Positions 44,879 through 53,795 are shown, counted from the first letter of the stretch. The stretch: DNA of 64,000 nucleotides from Paenirhodobacter ferrireducens (GCF_004022265.1 NZ_SAVB01000028.1:1-64000); one strand, 5' to 3'. Numbers and translations are program-made. The notes: generated by a model not told the origin, from the letters alone.

Positions 44879-45352
44879 TCAGTTGCGCTGCGCAGCAGGC
44901 AGGCTGACCATGACACCCTCACAGACCGGCGCGAGCGTTTCGGGCGTCATGTAACGGCCTCTCTGGTCGGTCCATTCCTCGGTCTGCCCAACACGTCGCG
45001 GCGGCCATCGGTGTTCACGCCCGCCGCGATCGTCACGGCGACGGAGACGATCCGGCCAGCTGGATGACGGCCGTCAGCGCCCGCTCCACCGAGCGCCGGG
45101 GCTCGAGAGCGGATGGAGAACAGGTGCCGGTGCGCAGCTCGACGCTGCCGGCCCGCGTCTGCCGGTCTCGCCCGCGCTGGCCGTTATACTGCGCCAGCCG
45201 CTCGGGGTCTTCTCGCCGTAGTCGGTGCAGGTCTTGGCGCCGACCTCCAACTCCCTCAGACGTTCGGCCGCAAAGCCGATCCTCTCACGCGGCAGACCGG
45301 CATCTCCGTTCCTCTTCAGGAGCGCGCGGAGATCCATCATGGGGTTGGTCAT
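44879..45352 (-). pseudogene. IS256-family (mutator) transposase remnant
   Basis: The start is clear: MTNPMMDLRALLKRNGDAGL, then RIGFAAERLRELEVGAK, is the usual IS256-type N-terminus. After YGEK the family sequence goes on in another frame (RRSVERALTAVIQ). Farther on, a short block (AAGVNTDGRRDVLG) matches the catalytic region. The end (WTDQRGRYMTPETLAPVCEG, then SLPAAQRN) matches the C-terminus. Only about 470 of the usual 1200 bases remain, so large internal deletions and frameshifts have occurred. Confidence 0.78.
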
Positions 45353-45660
45353 CGGGGCTGTCCTTCGGGGCAGGCTGGTTGTCGCAACCCGACCCTGCCG
45401 GGAACCCCGATGGCCACCGACACCTATAACCACGACAACGGACGTCCCCCCGGCGGCAAACCTGCGGCGGTTCACCGGCCCGGTCTGCCGCAGCAAGAAG
45501 AAAAATATTCGTCTGCGCGATGCAACGTCGCGCGTCCTTTTTCTTGCAACCATCGTCCGGCAGAACAGATTCAGCGAATTCGCCCACATCATTCATCTAT
45601 AATTGCGATCGTTATTATCGTCTTTAATCTGGCGTCAGATCCAACCAGCCGGAGATGACG
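45353..45660. promoter_or_regulatory. Leader region of the ABC-ferredoxin-flavoprotein operon
   Basis: There is no convincing gene. The last 60 bases are AT-rich and contain TATAAT at 45598-45603, a good -10 box without a clear -35 partner. A GGAG Shine-Dalgarno at 45651-45654 fits the ATG at 45661 better than the one at 45655. The left part adjoins the IS256-type remnant, so the control region may have been changed by that insertion. Confidence 0.4.
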
Positions 45661-46710
45661 ATGTTCAGGAAATTTACAGTGCTGTCGGCCCTTGCGGCTG
45701 CGTTGATGTCGGGTGCCGCCGCGATTGCCGGCGGGCTTCCGCAGGAGATCCGCTTCGGCGATGTCGGCTTCGGGTTCGGCAAGCCGTTCGGCGTCGGGCT
45801 GCTGGCGATCGCCGATGCCAAGGGCTTCATCGCCGAGGAGTTCAAGGGCACCGGGGTCAAGCTCGACTGGACCTATTTCACCGGCACCGGCCCGGCGATC
45901 AACGAGGCCTTCGCCAACGGGCAGGTGGACTTTGCCTCCTATGGTGCGGTGCCGAACATCGTCGGCGCGGCGAACGGGCTCGACACCGTGATCGTCGCCT
46001 CGACGCAGGGCACCAACATCTTCGCCGTCGCGCGCACCGGCAGCGGCATCGAGAGCCTCGCCGACCTGAAAGGCAAGCGCGTCGCGCTGCAGAAGGCGAC
46101 GATCATCCACTGGGCGGCGCTCGAGGCGCTGCGGCACGCCGGGCTGAGCGAAAAGGATATCACGCTGATCGACCTCAAGAACGCCGATCAGCTCGCCGCG
46201 ATCAGTGCGGGCAGTGTCGACGCGGTGTTCGGCGCCGATTTCCTGCTGCCGCTCGAGCAGAAGGGGGTGGCGAAGGTGGTCTTCTCTTCGGCCCGCGACG
46301 ACCGCGAGGTCTCGGGTTTCGGCGGCTTCCTCGTGTCGCGGCAGTTCCGCGACGCCTATCCCGAGGCCACGCAGAAGGTCGTCGACGGCTATGTCAGGGC
46401 GGCTGCCTGGCTGGCCGATCCGGCGAACCGCGAAGAGGCCTTCCGGATCTGGAACCGGGCGGGCACACCGGTCGATCTCATTCGCCGGTCGAACGCCGAT
46501 ACCGACTTCCGGCAGGCCTATGATCCGCGCCTCGATGCGGTGTTCGAGCAGCGCTTCGCAAGTGCGCTCGCGTTCACCAGAGCGCAGAAACTGACCCGCA
46601 AGACCCTGGATCTTGCCGCCTGGGCGGATGGCCGTTTCCTTGCGAAGTCGCTCGAGGACGAGGGGCTCGCGGCGGTCTGGCCCGACCGGCCTGCCACCGG
46701 TACGAACTGA
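45661..46710 (+). CDS. ABC transporter substrate-binding protein (nitrate/sulfonate/taurine type)
   Basis: A 349-residue periplasmic binding protein with a signal peptide (TVLSALAAALMSGAAAIAGG). It belongs to the SsuA/TauA/NrtA-like family, as shown by the segments YFTGTGPAINEAFANGQVDF, LADLKGKRVALQKAT and LIDLKNADQLAAISAGSVDA. Start 45661 is chosen by Shine-Dalgarno spacing. It is first of six genes in one direction: binding protein, two permeases, ATPase, ferredoxin, flavoprotein. A sulfonate or another small organosulfur/nitrogen ligand is expected from the family. Confidence 0.9.
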   Translation: MFRKFTVLSALAAALMSGAAAIAGGLPQEIRFGDVGFGFGKPFGVGLLAIADAKGFIAEEFKGTGVKLDWTYFTGTGPAINEAFANGQVDFASYGAVPNIVGAANGLDTVIVASTQGTNIFAVARTGSGIESLADLKGKRVALQKATIIHWAALEALRHAGLSEKDITLIDLKNADQLAAISAGSVDAVFGADFLLPLEQKGVAKVVFSSARDDREVSGFGGFLVSRQFRDAYPEATQKVVDGYVRAAAWLADPANREEAFRIWNRAGTPVDLIRRSNADTDFRQAYDPRLDAVFEQRFASALAFTRAQKLTRKTLDLAAWADGRFLAKSLEDEGLAAVWPDRPATGTN

Positions 46711-46719
46711 GGCGGGACG

Positions 46720-47583
46720 ATGAGCGATCTTTCCGTCAGCACCGTTCCCGGGCAGGGCGCGGCGCCCCTCGCGCGGCGCGCGCGGCCTGCGCGGCAACCG
46801 GCCCTGCGGCGCGCGCGGACCCTGCAGCGCGCGGCCTTCCGGGCGCTGCCCTGGCTCTCGCCGCTCGCCGGCCTGCTGCTGTGGCAGCTCGCGGCGGAAT
46901 GCGCTCTGGTCTCCGAGCATATCCTGCCGGCACCCGGCCGCGTTCTCGCGACACTCGGCGAGCTGTCGCACAGCGGCGAGCTGTGGTCGGCCGCCCGCAT
47001 CAGCCTGTGGCGGCTGACGGTGGGGTTGCTGATCGGCGCGCCGCTCGGATTTCTCTTCGGCCTGCTGCTCGGCGCCTCGCCGCGCGCCGAAGACTGGCTT
47101 GGCCCCAGTTTCCGCGCCATCGCCGCGGTGCCGGCCCTGGGCTGGATTCCGGTGCTGATCCTGCTTGTCGGCATTGACGAGGTGCTGAAGGTCATCATCC
47201 TGATCAAGGCCTGCTTCGTGCCGGTGGCGATTGCCAGCCGCGACGCCTGGCGCGCGGTGCCGGCGCGCTACGCCGAGCTTGGGCGCGTGCTCGGGCTCTC
47301 GCCGCTGCGGCAGCTCTGGAGGATCCGCCTGCCGGCGATGGTGCCGACGCTGTTTTCGGGCCTGCGCCTCGCCTCCGGTCAGGCCTTCGTGTCGCTCGTC
47401 ACCTGCGAGATGCTCGCCGCCACCGATGGCCTTGGTTATCTCATGGTCTGGGGCCGGACGCTCTTCCAGATGGACCTGGTCATCGTCGGGATGATCGCCG
47501 TCGGTTCCGCCGGCATCGCGCTCGACCGGCTGCTGCGCGGAGGCGAGCGGGCCTTGCGCGCAAGGATGGGCGACGATGGCTGA
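46720..47583 (+). CDS. ABC transporter permease (SsuC/TauC type), first of two
   Basis: A 287-residue inner-membrane permease with an Arg-rich cytoplasmic N-terminus and about six membrane segments. The EAA-type loop is ARYAELGRVLGLSPLRQLWR. AVPALGWIPVLILLVG fits the SsuC/TauC family. Most relatives work as a homodimer of one permease, but here a second, different permease gene overlaps the end by eight bases. A heterodimeric pore is therefore likely. Confidence 0.9.
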   Translation: MSDLSVSTVPGQGAAPLARRARPARQPALRRARTLQRAAFRALPWLSPLAGLLLWQLAAECALVSEHILPAPGRVLATLGELSHSGELWSAARISLWRLTVGLLIGAPLGFLFGLLLGASPRAEDWLGPSFRAIAAVPALGWIPVLILLVGIDEVLKVIILIKACFVPVAIASRDAWRAVPARYAELGRVLGLSPLRQLWRIRLPAMVPTLFSGLRLASGQAFVSLVTCEMLAATDGLGYLMVWGRTLFQMDLVIVGMIAVGSAGIALDRLLRGGERALRARMGDDG

Positions 47584-48322
47584 GCTGTCCTGGAAGGGGC
47601 TGGTGCTCCCCGCGGCCGCGCTGGCCGCCTGGTCGCTTGCCGTCGAAAACCACCTGCTGGGCGGTCCGATGGCGGTGTCTCCCGTCGCGCTTCTGCAGGT
47701 GCCCGTCACCGACCCGGACGGGCGCGAGATCTGGGCCGCCCTTGGCGCCAGCCTGGTGCGGCTTGCCCTTGGCGGCAGTCTCGGCGCCGTCGCCGGGATC
47801 GGCCTTGGCCTCGCCCTCGGCCTGTCGCGGCCCCTCGGCCGGGCGCTGTCGCCAAGCATCGACACCCTGCGCCAGATCGCGCTTTTCGCCTGGATCCCAC
47901 TGCTGACGGCGTGGTTCGGCACCAGCGAGACGGCGAAGATCGTCTTCATCGCCCTCGGCACGTTCTTCCCGCTGGTGCTGGCGACGCAGCAGGGGGTGCG
48001 CGCGACCCCGGCCGGGCTCGTCGAGCTGGTGCAGGTGCTCGGCCTGTCGCCGCGGCGGCGGATCACCGCGCTCTATCTGCCCGCGGCCTTGCCCTCGATC
48101 GCCGTGGGCGTGCAGATCGCGCTGATCTCCGCCTGGATCGGAACCGTGGGCGCGGAATACGCGATCGGCAACGGCCGCGGCCTTGGCGCCTATATCGCGA
48201 GCGGGCGCGAGCAGTTCCGCATGGATATCACCCTCGTGGGCGTGCTCGCGCTCGCCCTGATCGGTGTCGCGCTCCACGCGCTCGGCGCCCGTCTGATCCG
48301 TCACCTCGACAAGGCAACCTGA
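47576..48322 (+). CDS. ABC transporter permease (SsuC/TauC type), second of two
   Basis: A 248-residue inner-membrane permease. It has the family segments LRQIALFAWIPLLTAWFGT and PAGLVELVQVLGLSPRRRIT (EAA-type loop), with IALISAWIGTVGAEYAIG later. It overlaps the first permease and ends one base before the ATPase start. The two permeases are only distantly similar, consistent with distinct halves of one channel. Confidence 0.9.
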   Translation: MAELSWKGLVLPAAALAAWSLAVENHLLGGPMAVSPVALLQVPVTDPDGREIWAALGASLVRLALGGSLGAVAGIGLGLALGLSRPLGRALSPSIDTLRQIALFAWIPLLTAWFGTSETAKIVFIALGTFFPLVLATQQGVRATPAGLVELVQVLGLSPRRRITALYLPAALPSIAVGVQIALISAWIGTVGAEYAIGNGRGLGAYIASGREQFRMDITLVGVLALALIGVALHALGARLIRHLDKAT

Positions 48323-48323
48323 C

Positions 48324-49097
48324 ATGAAAACCTCCCCACTTCTGTCCGTTTCCGGCGTCTCTAAATCCTTCCCCGTGAACGGCGTGCCCTTCCGCGCACT
48401 CGCGGATGTCGGACTGGAGCTCCGGCGCAACGAGATCATCGCCGTGATCGGCGCATCCGGCTGCGGCAAGTCGACCTTGCTGCGCTGCATCGCCGGGCTT
48501 GAAACCCCGGACAGCGGCACGCTTGCGATTGCGGGCGTGCCGGTGACCACGGCCGGGCAGGGCAGCGCGGTGGTGTTTCAGGACCATCGTCTGCTGCCCT
48601 GGCTCACGGTGCGCGGCAATGTCGAGCTTGCGCTCGAGCCGCTCGCCATGACCGCGGCCGAGCGGCAGGCGCGGGCGGCGCGCTATATCGCCCTCGTCGG
48701 GCTCGACGCCTTTGCAGAAAGCTATCCGCGGCAGCTTTCGGGCGGCATGGCGCAGCGCGCCGCGATCGCCCGGGCGCTGGCGGTGGAAACCGATCTCGTG
48801 CTGATGGACGAGCCGTTCGGGGCGCTCGATTCGATCCTGCGCACCCGGATGCAGGAAGAGCTGCTGAAGATCTGGCGGGCCCATCAGGTCTCGATCCTGA
48901 TCGTCACCCATGACATCGAGGAGGCGCTCTATCTGGCGGATCGGGTGGTCGTCATGCGGCCCGGCCCCGGCCATGTGCACGAGGTGGTCGAACTCGCCCT
49001 GCCGCGGCCGCGCAGTCGCGACACCGAGGCGTTCTCGCAGCTGCGCGGCCATCTTCTGGCGGCGCTGGCCCAAACGCCTGCGGAGGTCGTGGCATGA
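48324..49097 (+). CDS. ABC transporter ATP-binding protein (SsuB/TauB type)
   Basis: A 257-residue ATPase on the cytoplasmic side of the importer. Walker A is GASGCGKST, the signature is QLSGGMAQRAAIARAL, Walker B is LVLMDEPFGALD, and the switch histidine lies in IVTHDIEEALYLADRVVVM. Its last bases overlap the ferredoxin start (ATGA), which ties the redox genes to the transporter by translational coupling. Confidence 0.93.
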   Translation: MKTSPLLSVSGVSKSFPVNGVPFRALADVGLELRRNEIIAVIGASGCGKSTLLRCIAGLETPDSGTLAIAGVPVTTAGQGSAVVFQDHRLLPWLTVRGNVELALEPLAMTAAERQARAARYIALVGLDAFAESYPRQLSGGMAQRAAIARALAVETDLVLMDEPFGALDSILRTRMQEELLKIWRAHQVSILIVTHDIEEALYLADRVVVMRPGPGHVHEVVELALPRPRSRDTEAFSQLRGHLLAALAQTPAEVVA

Positions 49098-49492
49098 TCG
49101 AGCTTGTGTCCCTCAGCCGCTGCGTGCGCTGCGATCTGTGCTTCGGGGTCTGCCCGATGGATGTGTTCGACCGGGCCGAGGACGGGCTTCCGGTGATCGC
49201 CCGCAAGGAGGATTGCCAGACCTGCTTCCTGTGCGAGGCGCATTGCCCGACCGATGCGCTCTATGTGGCGGCCGAACGGCGGCCGGCCCTGACGCCGACC
49301 GAGGCGGAGCTGGCGGAGCGTCAGCTTCTCGGCAGCTATCGGGCGCGGCTTGGCTGGGGCAAGGGCCGCCGTCCGCCCCGAAGTTTCGACGAGGCGCTCG
49401 CGCTCTCACAACGGCCGGAGGCCGCCCCCGGGGTTTCGCCCATGGCGCTGCAACCGGGCGCACAGCCCGGGAAGGAGGCATATCATGGCTGA
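49094..49492 (+). CDS. Two-cluster 4Fe-4S ferredoxin-like protein (AprB-like)
   Basis: A 132-residue cytoplasmic iron-sulfur protein. Two motifs, CVRCDLCFGVCP (Cys10, 13, 16, 20) and CQTCFLCEAHCP, bind two 4Fe-4S clusters. After about residue 60 there is a tail without cysteines. It resembles the iron-sulfur subunit of the adenylylsulfate-reductase/fumarate-reductase-like pairs. It overlaps the ATPase gene and its stop lies just past the flavoprotein start, so it should be the electron partner of that flavoprotein. Confidence 0.88.
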   Translation: MIELVSLSRCVRCDLCFGVCPMDVFDRAEDGLPVIARKEDCQTCFLCEAHCPTDALYVAAERRPALTPTEAELAERQLLGSYRARLGWGKGRRPPRSFDEALALSQRPEAAPGVSPMALQPGAQPGKEAYHG

Positions 49493-51047
49493 CGGAGCCG
49501 GGCATTTCGGCGCGGAGCTGCATCTTGCGACAGATGTCCTCGTGATCGGCGGCGGCCCGGCCGGCACCTGGGCCGCCCTCGCGGCCCGCGCGGCCGGGGC
49601 CGAGGTGATCTTGGTGGACAAAGGCTGGTGCGGGGCTTCCGGCGTTGGCGCCGCGGCGACCATCGGCCATTGGTGGGTGGCGCCGGAAGGGCGCGCCGCG
49701 GCGATGGCGGCAAAGGCCGTCGATGCCTGCGGGCTTGCCGACGAGGCCTGGATGGAGCGCGTTCTTGCGGAGACATGGGCCAGCTGGCCGCGCTTTGCCG
49801 AGAGCCGCGGCTATGTCGGCGATCCGACCTATCGCAGCGGGCGCGGCGGGCAGGTGGTGGTGCAGGGGCCAGTCTATCTGCGCGAGATGCGCCGGCTCGT
49901 GCTGCGGGCGGGGGTCACCATCCTCGATCATGCGCCGGCGGTCTCGCTGCTGATGGATGCCGCCTGGCGCTGCGCCGGTGCCGAGGGGGTGCTGCGGCAG
50001 AAGGACCAGCGCTGGCGGGTCGACGCCCGTGCCGTGGTGATGGCGGCCGGCGGGTCGGCGCTGCGCAGCGGCTGCATCGGCTCGAGCGTCAATACCGGCG
50101 ATGCGCTGCTGATGGCGGCCGAGCTTGGTGCCGAGTGGTCGGGGATGGAATTCTCGAACTATTACGGCATCGTGCCGAAAGGCGGGTCGGTCGACAAGAA
50201 CGGCTATCTGCTGCAGGCGGCGTTCTTCGATGCGGCCGGGCATCAGGTGCATCTCGGCTGGTCCTCGCCCTATGGCGTCATGGGCACCGCGGCCGCCCCG
50301 CTCTTCGGGCACGAACCGGTCTTTTGCCAGTTCACCCAGGTGCCCGAGGCGAACCGCCCGTTCCTGCGGGCCGGGCAGCCCAATCTCTTCACCCAGTTCG
50401 ACCGGCTTGGCGTGGACCCGTTCACCCAGAAATTCGAGGTCGAGCCGATGTTCGAAGGCTCGGTGCGCGGTTCGGGCGGGATCGTCGTCAAAGGACCGGA
50501 CTGCGCCTCGTCGGTGCCGGGGCTTTGGGTGGCGGGCGATGCCGCCTCGCGCGAGATGCTGGTCGGGGCCTCGTCGGGGGCGGGCGCGATCAACGCGGCC
50601 TGGACGCTTGCCTCCGGCAGATGGGCGGGGCTGGCAGCTGCGCGCTCGGCCCGCGAGGGCGCGCCGGGGCGCGGGGAGCGGGCAAGGGAGCCCGTGTCCG
50701 GGCGCCGGATCGCGGCGGTGCGGCCGCTGCTGCAGGCGCTTCAGGCTGAGGTCCTGCCGATCCGCCGCAATGGCTTTCGCTGCGACCGGACACTCAACGA
50801 GACTCTGGCGCTCACCGCCGAACTTGAAGATGAGCTGCAGACCGCCCCGCGCGCCGCGGATGCGCGCAGCGCGCTTTTTGCGCGGGAACTGTCGGGCATG
50901 CTGTTCCACGCCCGGACAGGCGCCAGCGCCGCCCTTGCCAGGACGGAAAGCCGGGGCGTGCATCAGCGCACGGATTTTCCCGCGACATCTCCTTGCACAT
51001 GGCAGAGGCGGCTTGCGGGGCGGGGGCTCGACATGACGCTTCGGTGA
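49485..51047 (+). CDS. FAD-dependent oxidoreductase, fumarate-reductase/AprA-like
   Basis: A 520-residue flavoprotein. The FAD motif is VIGGGPAGTWAALAARAAGAE near residue 20, then DKGWCGASGVGAAATIG; GLWVAGDAASREMLVGASSG and the C-terminal ESRGVHQR fit the fumarate-reductase/succinate-dehydrogenase flavoprotein family, which includes adenylylsulfate reductase AprA. The ATG at 49485 follows GGAAGGAGG; it overlaps the ferredoxin gene by eight bases. With an organosulfur-type importer it may oxidise or reduce the imported compound. The substrate is not known. Confidence 0.87.
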   Translation: MADGAGHFGAELHLATDVLVIGGGPAGTWAALAARAAGAEVILVDKGWCGASGVGAAATIGHWWVAPEGRAAAMAAKAVDACGLADEAWMERVLAETWASWPRFAESRGYVGDPTYRSGRGGQVVVQGPVYLREMRRLVLRAGVTILDHAPAVSLLMDAAWRCAGAEGVLRQKDQRWRVDARAVVMAAGGSALRSGCIGSSVNTGDALLMAAELGAEWSGMEFSNYYGIVPKGGSVDKNGYLLQAAFFDAAGHQVHLGWSSPYGVMGTAAAPLFGHEPVFCQFTQVPEANRPFLRAGQPNLFTQFDRLGVDPFTQKFEVEPMFEGSVRGSGGIVVKGPDCASSVPGLWVAGDAASREMLVGASSGAGAINAAWTLASGRWAGLAAARSAREGAPGRGERAREPVSGRRIAAVRPLLQALQAEVLPIRRNGFRCDRTLNETLALTAELEDELQTAPRAADARSALFARELSGMLFHARTGASAALARTESRGVHQRTDFPATSPCTWQRRLAGRGLDMTLR

Positions 51048-51072
51048 AGGGGACGTCTCGCTTATCGCAGCG

Positions 51073-51087
51073 ATAGCTCAGGCCTAT
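51073..51087. promoter_or_regulatory. Candidate LysR box upstream of the second peptide-type importer
   Basis: ATAG-CTCAGGC-CTAT, a T-N11-A dyad with 4-base arms, lies 109 bases before the binding-protein gene and is followed by TTGCG. The same ATAG-N7-CTAT form lies ahead of ridA (62095-62109), and CCTATTTG recurs at 58762-58769. It is probably a target of the LysR regulator at 61105-62040. Confidence 0.5.
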
Positions 51088-51195
51088 TTGCGCCGCTGAC
51101 GGCGATGGCCGAATGATTTCTCCATCCTCGGGCGCGGAGGCGACTTCGCGCCGTGAAGGCACAAGAATATGTCCAAACGACAAGGGAGAATTTTC

Positions 51196-52743
51196 ATGAA
51201 GCGCATTCTGGCGGCCGTCGTCGCGAGTTTCCTGGCCGTGGCGCCATCGCTGGCTGATCCGGTCGCCGGCGGGCGGGCGAATGTCGTCATCCAGCCCGAA
51301 CCGCCGAGCCTGATGCTCGGCCTCGTGCAGAACGCTCCGGCCCAGCAGGTCGCGGGCAACATCTACGAAGGGCTGCTGCGCTACGACACCAAGCTGAACC
51401 CGATGCCCTCGCTGGCGAAAAGCTGGGAGGTCTCGGACGACGGTCTGACCTATACCTTCCACCTCCAGAGCGGGGTGACGTGGCATGACGGACAGCCGTT
51501 CTCGGCCGATGACGTGGTGTTCAGCGCCGACGTGTTCCTGCGCAAGACCCATCCGCGGTTCCGCGCCGTGCTCGATCATGTCGAAAGCATCACCGCGCCC
51601 GACGCGGGTACCGTGGTGTTCCGCCTGAAATCGCCCTTCGGCCCGTTCCTGAACAGCTTCGAGGTCGGTTCGATGCCGATCGTGCCGAAGCACATCTACG
51701 AAGGCACCGATTTCGCCACCAACCCGGCCAACAACACCCCCATCGGCACCGGCCCGTTCAAGTTCGCCGAATGGGTGAAGGGGTCGTATATCAAGCTGGT
51801 GAAGAACCCCGATTACTGGGATCAGGGCAAGCCTTACCTCGACGAGGTTTACTGGCACGTGATCCCCGATGCCGCCTCGCGCGCGGTGGCCTACGAGACC
51901 GGACAGGTCGACATCCTGCCCGCCGGCTCGATCGAGAATTTCGACATCGACCGGGTGAAGGCGCTGCCCAATACCTGCATCACCCAATCCGGCTGGGAGT
52001 TCTTCGGCCCGCAGTCCTGGGTGTGGCTGAACAACCGTCAGGGCCCGACCGCGAGCAAGGAATTCCGTCAGGCGATCCTGTATGCGCTCGACCGCGAGTT
52101 CATCCGCGATTCGCTGTTCAACGGCCTCGGGCAGATCCCGAACGGCCCCTTCGCCGGCTCCACCCGCTACAACGACACCGACCTGAAGCCCTGGCCCTAC
52201 GATCCGGAGAAGGCGAAGGCACTGGTCAAGGCCTCGGGCTACAAGGGCGAGGTGCTGAAGCTGGTGCCGATGCCCTATGGCGAGACCTGGATGCGCCTCG
52301 CCGAGGTCATCAAGCAGAACCTCGCCGATGTGGGCATCAAGGTCGAGATCGTCTCGACCGACGTGGCGGGCTGGAACCAGCATCTGTCGGACTGGGATTA
52401 CGACCTGTCGACGACCTATCTGTATCAGTATGGCGATCCGGCGCTTGGGGTGTCGCGCAGCTACGTGTCGGGCAACATCAAGAAGGGCTCGCCCTGGAAC
52501 AACGTCGAGGGCTATTCGAACCCGAAGGTCGATGCGCTGTTCGACACGGGTGCGGGCACCGTCGATCCGGCTGAACGCAAGGCCGCTTATGACGCGGTGC
52601 AGAAGATCCTCGTCGACGAGGTGCCGAACGCCTGGCTGCTCGACATGGGGATGCCGACGATCAGCCGCTGCTCGGTCAAGGATCTCGTCACCACGGGCAT
52701 CGGCCTGAACGACGGGTTCAAGAACGCCTGGATCCAGAAGTGA
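51196..52743 (+). CDS. ABC transporter binding protein, SBP family 5 (peptide/opine type)
   Basis: A 515-residue periplasmic binding protein with a signal peptide (ILAAVVASFLAVAPSLADP). Family blocks are SLAKSWEVSDDGLTYTFHLQ, TWHDGQPFSADDVVFSADVF, TPIGTGPFKFAEWVKGSYI and FRQAILYALDREFIRDSLF. The ATG at 51196 has AAGGGAGAA upstream. It heads an operon with two permeases, a fused ATPase, an FAD oxidase and an acetylpolyamine-amidohydrolase-like enzyme. The ligand may be an N-acylated amine or peptide; this is inference. Confidence 0.9.
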   Translation: MKRILAAVVASFLAVAPSLADPVAGGRANVVIQPEPPSLMLGLVQNAPAQQVAGNIYEGLLRYDTKLNPMPSLAKSWEVSDDGLTYTFHLQSGVTWHDGQPFSADDVVFSADVFLRKTHPRFRAVLDHVESITAPDAGTVVFRLKSPFGPFLNSFEVGSMPIVPKHIYEGTDFATNPANNTPIGTGPFKFAEWVKGSYIKLVKNPDYWDQGKPYLDEVYWHVIPDAASRAVAYETGQVDILPAGSIENFDIDRVKALPNTCITQSGWEFFGPQSWVWLNNRQGPTASKEFRQAILYALDREFIRDSLFNGLGQIPNGPFAGSTRYNDTDLKPWPYDPEKAKALVKASGYKGEVLKLVPMPYGETWMRLAEVIKQNLADVGIKVEIVSTDVAGWNQHLSDWDYDLSTTYLYQYGDPALGVSRSYVSGNIKKGSPWNNVEGYSNPKVDALFDTGAGTVDPAERKAAYDAVQKILVDEVPNAWLLDMGMPTISRCSVKDLVTTGIGLNDGFKNAWIQK

Positions 52744-52747
52744 CCCC

Positions 52748-52779
52748 GTTCCCCGGTGCGTGGCAAGCGCGCCGGGGAC
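52748..52779 (+). terminator. Intercistronic hairpin after the binding-protein gene
   Basis: GTTCCCCGGTGC (52748-52759) pairs with GCGCCGGGGAC (52769-52779) with one bulged T and one G-U pair, giving an 11-bp stem a few bases after the binding-protein stop. TTTC follows. As in the first peptide importer, it may let the binding protein be made in excess. Confidence 0.6.
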
Positions 52780-52801
52780 TTTCATGCGCGGAACGACATT
52801 C

Positions 52802-53776
52802 ATGAAGATCGCTACCCGTATCGCCGCCCGGCTGGCCAAGGCAGCCGTGGTGCTGCTGGCCATTCTGGTGCTGAATTTCCTGCTGATCCATGCCGCACCG
52901 GGAGATCCGGCGGTGGTAATGGCCGGCGAGGCCGGGGCCACGGATGACGTGTTCCTCGCGCAGCTGCGCGAGAAGTTCGGCCTCGACCAGCCGCTTTACA
53001 TGCAGCTCGGCAAATATGTCTGGGATGTGCTGCATCTCGATCTCGGCTTCTCCTATCGCCAGCAGATGCCGGTGTTCGATCTGCTGATGGACCGGCTTCC
53101 GGCGACGCTGTTGCTGACCGGCTCGGCCTTTGCGGTGTCGCTGATCCTCGGCGTCGCGGCGGGGGTGCTGGCGGCGTCGCGGGTGGGGAAATGGTCCGAC
53201 ACGCTGATCTCGACCGTGGCGCTGCTGTTTTACGCCACGCCGCTGTTCTGGGCGGCGCTGATGGGGGTGCTGCTGTTTTCGGTGGTGCTCGGCTGGCTGC
53301 CGCCCTTCGGTTACGAGACGGTGGGATCGGGCTTCACCGGGATTCGCCGCGCGCTCGACATTGCGCAGCATCTGGCGCTGCCGGCGCTGTCGCTCGGTCT
53401 GTTCTTCATGGCGGTCTATTCGCGCATGACCCGGGCCTCGATGCTCGAGGTGGCGCAGCTCGATTTCGTCAAGACCGCGCGCGCCAAGGGCCTGTCCCGC
53501 GCCGTGATCGAACGGCGCCACATCCTGCGCAACGCGCTGTTGCCGATCGTGACGCTGGCGGGGCTGCAGGCCGGCCAGCTGGTCGGCGGCGCGGTGCTGA
53601 CCGAGACCGTCTTCGCCTGGCCCGGCATCGGCCGGCTGATGTTCGAGGCGCTGACACAGCGCGATTACAACGTTCTGCTCGGGGTGTTCTTCGTCTCGGC
53701 GGCGATGGTGATCGTGTTCAACCTGATCACCGATCTGATCTACGGGATCGTCGATCCCCGCATCCGCGCGCAGTGA
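52802..53776 (+). CDS. Peptide-type ABC transporter permease (DppB/OppB-like)
   Basis: A 324-residue inner-membrane permease with about six membrane segments. The N-terminal segment contains AVVLLAILVLNFLLIHAAPGDP. The EAA-type loop is LDFVKTARAKGLSRAVIERR, and FAWPGIGRLMFEALTQRDYN follows in the usual place. The ATG at 52802 (MKIATRIAARL) is preferred; ATG at 52784 is possible. It pairs with the DppC-like permease 19 bases downstream. Confidence 0.92.
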   Translation: MKIATRIAARLAKAAVVLLAILVLNFLLIHAAPGDPAVVMAGEAGATDDVFLAQLREKFGLDQPLYMQLGKYVWDVLHLDLGFSYRQQMPVFDLLMDRLPATLLLTGSAFAVSLILGVAAGVLAASRVGKWSDTLISTVALLFYATPLFWAALMGVLLFSVVLGWLPPFGYETVGSGFTGIRRALDIAQHLALPALSLGLFFMAVYSRMTRASMLEVAQLDFVKTARAKGLSRAVIERRHILRNALLPIVTLAGLQAGQLVGGAVLTETVFAWPGIGRLMFEALTQRDYNVLLGVFFVSAAMVIVFNLITDLIYGIVDPRIRAQ

Positions 53777-53795
53777 CAGGGACAGGAGACTTGTG

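Noticed and set aside
44530-44907. A 125-codon frame after kdpE
   Set aside because: No similarity and no ribosome site. It overlaps the IS256-type border, and the residues look random.
45589-48066. An 825-codon frame antisense to the sulfonate-type importer
   Set aside because: It overlaps three well-supported transporter genes and has no recognisable domain.
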